This document shows, piece by piece, positions 1 through 22,300 of a stretch of 64,000 bases of DNA. Within the stretch, counting starts at the first letter, position 1, and every line of letters starts with the position of its first letter. Source of the DNA: Patiria miniata (lineage: Eukaryota > Echinodermata > Asteroidea > Valvatida > Asterinidae); contig NW_024037072.1 in NCBI RefSeq assembly GCF_015706575.1, forward strand, positions 18,539,162 through 18,603,161, in the 5' to 3' direction. The notes below the pieces were generated by a model. That model saw only the letters and a list, made by a program, of their open reading frames with translations, had not been told where the DNA came from and searched no databases. A program made the translations under genes and the position numbers.

Positions 1-57
1 CACAAAAAATTGATGGTTTATTTAAAAGTTTACCTCTGAACCCTGAAACGCTTGCAG

Positions 58-11090
<11,033 letters not shown>

Positions 11091-13296
11091 AGCTTGGTAG
11101 TGACACAGGAAAACAGAGGGGCTAAAACCAGACATTTGAGGGGTACCAGGATAAATAGATTCCTGGCTGATTGTATTTAATGGCGTATACTTGATCACTT
11201 TAAAAAAAAAAAACCTGTTCAACTGTAAAGTATCATGTAACGATACACAAATGTATGCCACTTCATTCATTCGTGACCCTTTAATCTAAAATTTTGAAGG
11301 AATTTTTTTTTTGTCAATCTAGATAACTTGTATAATTTCTTGTAATATTAATGATATTCAATGTTCATAACGTGTGAAGGAGTAATCATAACTGGCATTA
11401 TCTATAGGGAGTTTTACGCATTTAAAGAATTGGAATCAAATCTAATTCAAGTCTGATTTAATCTTTTAAACTGATTTTCAAGAAAAATAATTCATAAACC
11501 ATCAGTTCACAATCTTAAGGCATGATGTAAGAAAGCGTCTTTAAGTTCAAAGTTTTCATGAGATGGAGTCATATTGGATTGGGGTTTTGTTTGGTTTTGG
11601 GGTTTTTGTGTCTGCATCCGAAGATATTGACATAAGTTATGTGAGAACCGTTTTAAGTTGTTGAATCTGTCGCATGTCGCCGATAACAAACTGTACAGGT
11701 ATGCCTAAAATATGGCAAGTCTTCACTTGTTTTGTTTTTTTGGTTTCATACTAAAACTATTCTTTAAAAAGGATGCAGATGTTCAAATTATGTAGCAACA
11801 ATATACATTGTACAAGTATAATGCTTCAGTTATTTAGCGAGAGATAAATTATAACTGGTTTGCCCTCTGAAAACACCGGCCCTTGTAGTTGAGAGACTGC
11901 ATTTCCCTGTTGTGAAAGGATTAAACAGCGTAATAAATTGGAAGCTACTTGGAAGGAAATATCACGTGAAGGATGAAACATGTACTAGGCACTAGACTGG
12001 TTTGGAATCGCATTCATACGGAAGGCAAAGCGACCCGAGAATGTTGTTGTCCTGGTCTGTAATGGAGAATGCCTTACTGGTGATGGTTAAGCGTAAACTT
12101 GTTGAAGGCGTGCATAGCGGTTGGCTTAATATATTAAAATCTGTGAAGCTTCTCTACAAATCTATGACATGTATTTGTGTGTGTTTTGCTTGAATGTCTG
12201 TCCAAGTTGAACTTGTATGGGGGTGGGGGTGTAAGAGGAAGGTTTTTTTTTTTGGGGGGGGCGTGGTTTTCATTTCGTTTTTAAATGGATTTCGCCCAGA
12301 CACAAGTACACCGGCACCCAGCACAATTTGAGACAGCGGTACCCCCATTGTCCTAACATTCCCCTAAATATCTCAATATTGGGGCCAAAAATAGCAGTAG
12401 AAGGCGTACATGTATCTGTTCACATTGGAATTGTGAGAGATGACAGGTACAAGGAAAGCCGGAGTCGGGTAGGGGTTCCAAACCCCAGAAATTAAACAAA
12501 GGACTGCAGGGGAGATTGTTTTGGGATCGACGGGATCGGGACATTAATTTTTGCTTCATTGCCAAATAAGCAATCATCATACTTAGGGAGGGGGGGGGGG
12601 GGCTGCACCTCAAAACCTGTGTCACGTTCCTCCACCCTTGTGTCTCCAGGTCAGAAAGGGGTTGTCCCAGAAACTGAGGCACCCCGAAACTGTCCCCCCC
12701 CCCCCCCCCCCCCCCCAAACAGTTTACAGCTGTACTAGCAGATGGCTGCTATGCAGATGGTCTCACTAATATCGGAGATTTTTGATGTGGGGAATAAAAT
12801 TAAGTCACATTGGGATGTATCATAACGAGATACACGTGTATAAGATATTTTAGGGGGAGCCAAACCTTGGGTTGAGGATGTAGGAGAAACATCTAGGATA
12901 CAATTTCTACATGTAGGTTAAAAGAAATCATGGTATGCCGCTGGACCCTCAATAATACTAGAAATGTTCTTTTCCGCACCCGTTGACAACTAAACAATCT
13001 TCCCTTTCTCTTTGAAGAAATGTCTTTTGATTGTCTACAAGTAAATTTTAACCATCATGAGATATGCATTTTTGTTTCCAAAAATTCCTTGGCCTGGGCG
13101 GATTTCATCGTGTCTAGATGTACATTTGCAATCGGTAGAGGGCGCCATTCATCATGCACACATTGTTAGTAACTTCCACGGCCACATGCGTTGCATTTTA
13201 CTTAGCGCATGCATAGCTAGCTCAGCTCTGATCAACTGAACACGTGGATACCGCCCCTGGCCTGTAATACCAGCAGTATCTTTTGTGAAGACAGCC
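11091..13296. other. EEF2 3' UTR/flank and MPHOSPH10 upstream region
   Basis: No gene is supported here. A possible polyadenylation signal AATAAA lies at 11932-11937, a long way from the stop codon, so it is uncertain. Homopolymer runs occur at about 12251-12262 (G), 12590-12602 (G) and 12693-12716 (C). Near the MPHOSPH10 start there is an AGCGCATGCATAGC motif (about 13204-13217) and a CACGTG at 13242-13247. Both suit a housekeeping promoter, but this is only suggestive. Confidence 0.45.
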
Positions 13297-13373
13297 ATGG
13301 AGGAATCTTCAACCATTTTACACGTTTTAAGAGATTTTACGCAAAATAGTAACTCTCCGGAGAACTTCATCGG
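13297..13373 (+). CDS. MPHOSPH10: MPHOSPH10 exon 1 (start codon)
   Basis: It reads [20 protein letters not shown] then PENFI, ending in phase 2 (GG of a Gly codon) before GTAAGT. The Kozak context GCCATGG supports the start. The N-terminus is poorly conserved in the family, so this exon is less certain than the rest. Confidence 0.82.
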
Positions 13374-16300
13374 GTAAGTTACTGCCAACAATGCCATGGC
13401 CATACTGCTGTGCTGGGAAAGAATGTTGCATCCTGACGCGTAGTGGCCTATTTACTGGACTGCCTCCGTAAACATAGGCATGATAGGCCACACATCCACA
13501 TGTACAAAAACGTGTCGCACTTTGCCAAATTTTGATTTTCGCATTTAGGCTTAGTTTGTAGGGGTTTTTTTTGCTTTAGAAGCATACTCACCCTCTTTAT
13601 AGGCTAATCAGAAAGTGCTGCCTTTTTCAGATGTCTAATTTTTGTGAAATTTCATGTTGAAATTTTGATACGCAAACGTGTCAAAATGCATCTGGAAATT
13701 TCACGAAAAATATACATCTGGGTACAACTATAGAATGCAGGGCCACTTTACTCTACATCCGCGCCTCCGTACGGCTGCGTGGAGGCGTGGAACCGCAGTC
13801 GACCTACCTCTGAAAATCGATTGCGCCCTCTATCGGTGCGCGTCTCTGCGACTCCGCGACTCCGCGCCTCCACCACTGAGAGACAGTGCCCCGTCGCCCT
13901 CCCCCCCCCTTCCTAATTTGCGCGCCCAATTAAAGCGACTCTGCGACTCCCCGACTCCGCGCCTCCGCGACTCCAGACAGTGCCCCGTCGCCCTCCCCCC
14001 CCCTTCCTAATTGGCCCGCCCAATTAAAGTGACTCTGCGACTCCCCGACTCCGCGCATCCGCGACTCCAGACAGTGCCCCGTCGCCCTCCCCCCCCTTCC
14101 TAATTGGCCCGCCCAATTAAAGTGACTCTGCGACTCCCCGACTCCGCGCCTCCGCGACTCCAGACAGTGCCCCGTCGCCCTCCCCCCCCCCCTTCCTAAT
14201 TGGCCCGCCCAATTAAAGTGACTCTGCGACTCCCCGACTCCGCGCCTCCGCGACTCCAGACAGTGCCCCGTCGCCCTCCCCCCCCTTCCTAATTTGCGCG
14301 CCCAATTAAAGCGACTCTGCGACTCCCCGACTCCGCGCCTCCGCGACTCCAGACAGTGCCCCGTCGCCCTCCCCCCCTTCCTAATTGGCCCGCCCAATTA
14401 AAGTGACTCTGCGACTCCCCGACTCCGCGCCTCCGCGACTCCAGACAGTGCCCCGTCGCCCTCCCCCCCCTTCCTAATTGGCCCGCCCAATTAAAGTGAC
14501 TCTGCGACTCCCCGACTCCGCGCCTCCGCGACTCCAGACAGTGCCCCGTCGCCCTCCCCCCCCTTCCTAATTGGCCTGCCCAATTAAAGTGACTCTGCGA
14601 CTCCCCGACTCCGCGCCTCCGCGACTCCAGACAGTGCCCCGTCGCCCTCCCCCCCTTCCTAATTGGCCCGCCCATTTAAAATGGATATGGATGCTTCGTT
14701 CTCAAAAAGATTCCGCCGAGAATTGCGCCCTCTATCGGTACGCGTCTCTGCGACTCCGCGCCTCCGCCACTCCAGTGCCCCGCGTCTCCGCGATTCTGCG
14801 ACTCCAAGACTCCGCGCCTCCGCCGCTCCAGACAGTGCCCCCAACACATTTACAAGCACGCCCTCCCTTCCGATCCTTCATGAGAAGCTTTGAAGACAAG
14901 TGCAGTGCATTCCTTCGCTGTACTTAGCACTTTTTTGCAGGTTTGCATATCTATTACTCCTATTCCATCCACGCCTCCAGGCAAAATAAAAAACCTTGCT
15001 TCGGCGTGGCCCTGCATTCTATAGTTGCTCCTACATCTGTAAAATTCATTTTGGAAAATTTGACAGCCATTTGCAAAAGTCATTTTTTAACTGAACAAGT
15101 AAAAAAGGGAAGTGTCCTATAAAAACTCCACGATGCATTAATGTATGTATCACTGTAAACACTGTCATTGTCACGCCCCAACTATCGCATCGGTCCCAAC
15201 TATAGTTGGGACTGTCCCAACTATAGTTGGGCCTGTCCCAACTGTAGTTCCACAGTTGGGCTGGCCCAACTATAGTTGTGACGGTCCCAACTGTAAGTTC
15301 CATTGTTGGGCTGGCCCATCTATAGTTGGGCCACTCCGATCTTTTTATTTTGCGGTGTCCCAACTATAGTTTACATTGATGTACAACCATAAAACGTTCC
15401 CTACAGCTCTGATACACGTCTGACTTTACTGGGGACCACTGAAATTAGCTATTGATGGGGCGAATCTATAGTTGGGCCACCCCAATCTTTTTATTTTGCG
15501 GTCCCAACTATAGTGTACATTGTTGTACGATTATAAAACATTCCCTACAACTCTTATACACATCTGACTTTACTGGGGACCAATGAAATGATCTATGGGT
15601 GGGGACCATCTGTAGTTGGGCCACCGCAATATTTTTATTTGGCAGTCCCAACTATAGTTTACATTGATGTACGACTATAAAACATTCTCTACAGCTCTGC
15701 TTACATGTCCGACTTGGGACCTTTGACATTAGCTATGGGTGGGGCCCATCTATAGTTGGCCGGCCATGGCAATCTTTGGCAATCTTTGAATTTTGCAAAA
15801 TGTTGCTGGATAATAAAACCCAGCAGCTGGACAACTCATCCAACTAGGCAGTACCACGTGACCGGCCAGCCTTGCGGCATGCATGCACGACGAATACGCG
15901 GCGCTGGCACCGTGTATTCGTCGTGGAACATTTAATCCAACAAGATCTATCAAGCATGAAGCATCCGGCGCAACTCCAGTCCTAACTATAGTTGGGCCGA
16001 CCCAACTGCCTCACTATAGTTGGGACAGTCCCAACTATAGTTAGGACCGATGCGATAGTTGGGGCGTGACATCATCATGTATTTGTATGGTCATGATGAC
16101 TGTGTCTTCATCATTTTCCAATTTCCCGTATACTGCAGTGCTCAGTCACATCTTGAGAAGCCGTTCACTGAATGCACCAAGAGGCTGTTTGATCTTGGCA
16201 GTGACTGCCACACCATCAAACCACCATCCCCAGCAGATGGACTAACGGAGCTAATCATTGAAGGGTTGGACGGCGAACAAATATGGGAGGAATTAGAACT

Positions 16301-19300
16301 AACAAACAGACCGCTCCTCAAGCACACAATGCGCGATGTGGCAAAGTTATTGACAAGTTGCACTGGTGTCTCATTGATTAGAACAAGAACTAAGGAGGAA
16401 AAAACGAGTAAAACAAAAGAGAATGTTGAATCTGACGAGGATCAATTTGAGCAGGGATATGATGGTAGTCAAGATCTCTTCGCCGATTCCGAAGATGTCG
16501 CTGGCTCAAGTTCGAACTCGTCAGATCCAGACTCTGAAACAAACTTTGACTTCGAGGACTTGGAATCACGGTCAAAGAAAACCGCCCCAAAATCATCGAA
16601 AAAAGCAGTACAACCCCGTGGCAGGCCCTCCGTGGTGGATGACCGATTCTTCAAACTGTCCGAGATGGAGCGATTTCTGGAGATGGAAGATGCCAAAGAG
16701 GATAGGCGGAGACACAGGGAGGAAACTAGGGGTGGTGATGCGGAGGGGGAAGATCCAGATGAAGACACGGATTCCGAGTCGGTTGATCTGTTCGATGACT
16801 TGCCTTCCGATGAAGAGAGTGATGTTGAAGAAAGTCAGGTAGGGTTTTGTGCTAGCCCCACGTGTCTCAAATACTGGACTTCCTCGGTATTAAGAGCCAC
16901 ACAGCGATGCATGCTAAATTTCCTGAAAAGTTGTTTTTCCTGAATTTGAAATCTAGACTGTGTTCTCGCTTCATACTCGTGGTCGTGTGCATTGAACTCA
17001 TGATCTTGTGAGCAAATCTGCAGGTAGTGGGTTCGAGTCCAGCCTGGGGTTGTGGTGCGTGTGTCCTTGGGCAAGGCACTTTGTCACTCACTGCTTCTCC
17101 CCACCCAGGAGTAAATGGGTACCTGTGAGGGCAGTGATGGTTATTGTGATTGATTTAGCTGATTGCATCAATATGGCAGCATCGAGCTTTATCCGGTTTG
17201 TTAGTGTGACGTCAGCTTAATTCAACCATGTGTACTTCACACGGTATAGCATAGCACGAATGGAACCGAAAGTTAACATACCTCGAGCGTTTATCCAATG
17301 GGCGCTAGTAATCAGTGGTACACGCGAGTGTATGACATTTTAACTAACAAACCGCATACTCCCTAAGGGAGCTGAGATGGTCTTTGGAATGTGTTCATTG
17401 GCCTAGTGAGCAGGGGTGATAATATTGTACCGTGTTTGGTTGATACACAAATATGAGTTATTAGTGACTTAACTGATTTGATAAGTAACCAGGAACTACT
17501 TATCCTGTAATATTCAGGGGAGATTTTGAGAGCGTTTGTCTGGAATAACTTCAGGATTTTCATGGGTCGTGCATCTTTGACATTTTGATTTTCCCTGGTT
17601 ATTCACCAGGTATTAGCTTCCATAGCGAATATCGAGTAAAAAAAAAAAAGTCTAGATTTTGAATTCAGGAAACAGAACTGTTCAGGAAATGCATCATTGT
17701 GTGGCTCTGAATACCACCAGAGTCCAGTATTTGAGACACATTTATGGGGCTCATATTGAGTAGAGTTCTTTGTTGATATGTTGATTCTCTCCTGTGCCAC
17801 AAGGGTTTTTCTCCGGGCTCTTCGGTTTTCCTCCCTCCACAAAAATCAACACTTTCAATCTGGCTGTACTCAGTGGTAATACATGGGTGGTATGGCGTCT
17901 GCCTAAGGTGCCTTTACATGCCATTGGCTGTACTAAGTTGTAGCTGCATCCTTCGCAATTCAGCTTCTGCTGCGACTAAGGACAAATATTTATTTATAAA
18001 AAAAAAGAGAAAGTGCTAAAAACCCTGGGTAACATTTGTGATGCGATCAAGCTACATGAGTCGTTTGTCGACCCTGGTCAAATTTTTTTTATTACAGATT
18101 TGAAAAGAGCACAATCTCAGCATTACTGCTATGAAAACCGCATGCTGATACCATCTGTAGTTCAAAAATTATGGAAGTGGGAACACCAAGAGATGTGATG
18201 AAGTGATGTGATGAAGTGGCCCTATTTTGGCCTGTATCTCCAAATAAAAATTCCCGACAAACGACTCATTTAGCTTGATCGCATCACATTTGTAGAAAAG
18301 TCGTGACACTGACAGTTTAATACATACATGTACCGGTACATGTGTTTGCAAGCAATTTTCACTTCTTCCTATACATGTACAAATGTATGCATTCCATAAC
18401 AAAGGATTCTTTGCATAGAAGGTTATTACATATTTTTTTTGCACTTGGCGCAGTCAGCACAGAAAGGTGTTCCTGAGTGCTACTGAAAAAGTAATAGTTT
18501 ATGTAAATATTGAAGTTTCTTTTACACGAAATACATATGTACATGCATTTCACAGGAGAAAAGTGCAAGGAGCATGCATTACAGCGACTACTTTGAGAGT
18601 GATAATCGGAAGAAACTGTCCGCAAAAAAGAAGAGCGTCAGATTTGAGGAGTTTGATGAGGAAGACGAGGATGAAGAAACTGGCGATGATGACGATGATG
18701 ATTCACGGAAGATAAAAAGGTTGGTGTTGTCGGAAAGTGAAAGGCAACTGGGGTACAAACTTACAAGAATATATGTTTATGTCATTCTATAAACTTAGGA
18801 TTCAAAGGTGACTTTTTGTCCTGTACCTGTTTCCGTAGAACTTCATGATTTATCTTTCATTAACCCTCACCTTAACATGGACTAATCATATAGATTATTT
18901 ATGTAAAATTATTGCGAGAAACATAGGTGTCATCAACAAGATCAAATATTTTATCCCTCCCACAATTTTAGTTTCCCTGTATAATACATTAATATTGTCG
19001 TACCTTAATAATGGTATTCTAGCCTGGGGAGCATGTTCCCTCGGTAATCTCAATAGGCTTTTCCTTTCACAAAAACGGGCTCTTCGAATAATTAATTTTA
19101 CTGATTTTAATGCCCATACTGATCCCCTATTTTTCAAACATAAACTTTTGAAAGTTAAAGATATTTATTTCCACCAGCTTGGGTCTCTAATGTATCAATC
19201 TGCTTCTGGCACCTCACCATCTTCCATTTCTTCAATTTTTACCCGGAATTTTGATGTTCATTCCCATTATACTCGTCAAGTCTCTAATTTTCATCTCCCA

Positions 19301-22300
19301 TTGACTCGCACAACTTTAGCCCAAAAAACTATTAGATATGAGGGACCCAGGCTGTGGAACTCCTTTACCAAGAACCTGAAAACATCCAAAAATGTGTCTA
19401 CTTTCAAACGGAAATATAAATCGACCGTGTTGTATAATTATTATGATCCCGTGTAACCCATTAACTTCGAGATTGCTCGTGCAACAAATCTTATCCTGCT
19501 TGTTAACTGGCATGTAAAGTTTGTGTATTGTCCTTGTCTATTGTCTGTCCTGTGTCTTATGTATTAAAAGCAACTTTAAATTTGTATACAAGGGGCCTAC
19601 GATTACAAGCTTAGCTTCTTAGTAGGTTCCTCTACAGTCTCACTATCTGTTTATATAGTATCTTTTGTATTAATTACGATCATTAAAAATGTGGCACTGT
19701 GGAAAATAAATGAACAATGAACAATGAACAATGAACAATGAACCTTCCCAAATCCTCCAAAATTCTTTTTGCAAATGAAGGATTTTGCAGGATTGAGGCA
19801 ACATGTATGTGGAAAAAATGTGCGGCTGATTTTGGAGGGTGTACTGTGTCAAGGTCTGGGCCAGATCTTGTGATGTTTATGCTCAGCCGTGCCTAGATTA
19901 TACTTTAAATCCTCAGCACTGCTCCAGGATGAAACTGGCTCTGTCTCATAATATTGACAGCGATTGCTGGAGGATTTTGCAGAATTGAGGCTGTGTGCAA
20001 TTTTCTCTTAGAGGCAGTTGGAGGATTTTGCAAGATTGAGGTTGTATCATGGCAAAAATGCCTAGGGATTTTTTATTTTTTTTTTTTAATCATCGATGTC
20101 AGATGTAACAGGGACAGGAAAAAAAGTGGACTTCAAATTTATAGAACACCCAAGGGGTGCAATTTCGCCTCAGATGCCATTTGCTCCTAAGGGAAAAAAG
20201 CTGTGGACTATATCACAACAGACAACAGTTGCTTTGTTGTGCCATGATTTCATTTTATTTTAACTTGCTGAGTCCTTAAGAAGTGACAAATAATTAATTA
20301 CAATTGATAAAAGTGTCATTTTTGTCAAAGCAGGATTTTGTTTCGTTTTGACACCTCCAAGCATTTTAATTGAATAGTCCAATGCTTCGGTTGTTGGCGC
20401 ATCTGCGTTGACACGAAAGGTCAGCACTAAAAAATATTACATAATACCTCGGTAAGGAAAACCAGACAAATGTTCCAGATATAAAAAGCCAGCTTTTGAT
20501 GCCAAAAATGGGAAGTTTGTTTTTCACGAGTTGTATTATGTATAAAGTGATTTTACAATCTATTTCTGACAGTCGTAATGATGATGGCGATGATGTTGAA
20601 GAAGATGATGAAGATGATGAAGATGAAGAAGAAGAAGATGATGAAATTGAAGGCGAAGATCTGGCGGACATTCTCGGAGGCAGAGCCAACGAGAATCAAT
20701 CATCCTTCGAGAAGAGACAGGAAAAGGTATTGGTTTTCTTGTTTTAAGAAATAAGTGCAGGGAAATGTTCAAGCACATTCTGGAGTTTTGTTGAGTTGTA
20801 TTGCACATACACCCTAACCCCTTTGAGTGATTTACTGGGAACGTTCCCCACTCTTACGAAATCCAACACCATGGGAACTCAACACCCAAACTGTTGGACT
20901 CTGATTGTAGTGGTATACCTGACTCCAATGTAAAGCATAATCAGTTTACTTGTGCAGTACTCACTCCAATAGATTCCAACAAAACAAGCAGTTGGAATTT
21001 GAAGGGTTGGGGGTGGTTAAGGTTAACCCTAACCTTTCCAAATCCTCAAAATTCCTCTTGTCAAAACAGAGGATTTTGCAGGATTGAGGCTATATGGCAA
21101 TAATGTGTTGCTGATTTTGTAGGATGCACTGTGACAATGTCTTGGGCTGGACCTTGTGTTGTTTATGCTCAGCCGTGCATATAAATTTAGGCCTAGATTA
21201 TATATGTTCTTGAAATCCTCTGCACTGCTCCAGGATGAAACTGGCTCTGCCTCAACATAGTGAAAGTGATTGCTGGAGGATTTTGCAGAATTGAGGCTGT
21301 GTGCAATTTTTACACGGTGGCAGTTCCAGGATTTTGCAGGATTAACCCTAACTCCCTAGCGTCTTTTACTAGGAACTGGACCAAGTCCATCAAAATCCAT
21401 CAATCACTGTGCGTCCAATATAAAACTTTACATGACATAATGGAATCCACCACTGACGCACTGGTTGATATTCATGGACTTGCTACACATGGCTTTTATC
21501 ACAATAGCAGTACAGGAAGCTAGGCAAAATCAATCGGATACCCCTAGCACTGCTTCAGGCCATTAGGCCCAAGTCCATCATACTCCATCAATATTTAGTC
21601 ATGCCAGGCCTTCTGGACCAAGTCGCCCAAAAAACACCAAAATGGGGGATGGATTTTGATGGAGTTGGGGTGGTTAGGGTTAAGGTTGCATCCTAGCAAA
21701 AATGCCTAGGGGGTTTGGGTTAAGGTACACTTTCAATTGTGGGGTTAATGTAATATCACACAGAACCGTATAGTAATTTCAAAATTCATCTGTTCCGGCA
21801 TAACTGTCAATAAATGCAAGTATCAACTATCTTTTCTTTCAAACTTTTACATCGTTTGATTTACCATCAATTTCCTTTAAATGTAATTGACACCATTTCG
21901 AGACATTCACAAATCAGACTAACAAAATATCATGACATGTCCTTCTTGCATAACTGTCAATAAATGCAAGTTTCAACTATCTTTTCTTTCAGATTTTACA
22001 TCGTTTGATTTACCATCATAATCCTTTAAATGTAATTGACACCATTTCCAAACATTCACAAATCAGACTAACAAAATATCATGACATGTCCTTCTTGCAT
22101 AACTGTCAATAAATGCAAGTTTCAACTATCTTTTCTTTCAAACTTTTACATTGTTTGATTTACCATCATAATCCTTTAAATGTAGTTGACACCATTTCCA
22201 AACATTCACAAATCAGACTAACAAAATATCATGATATGTCCTTCTTGATTGCACATGTAAGTAATACATGTTTTCTCTTTAAGGTACGATATCCATTGAG

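Noticed and set aside
13930-14675. Long minus-strand reading frames of about 130-155 codons
   Set aside because: They are the 93-bp satellite read through; the period is a multiple of 3, so frames stay open without selection.
16835-17091. Minus-strand frames with GLEPTTCRF-type words
   Set aside because: Typical peptide of antisense tRNA-SINE B boxes, not a gene.
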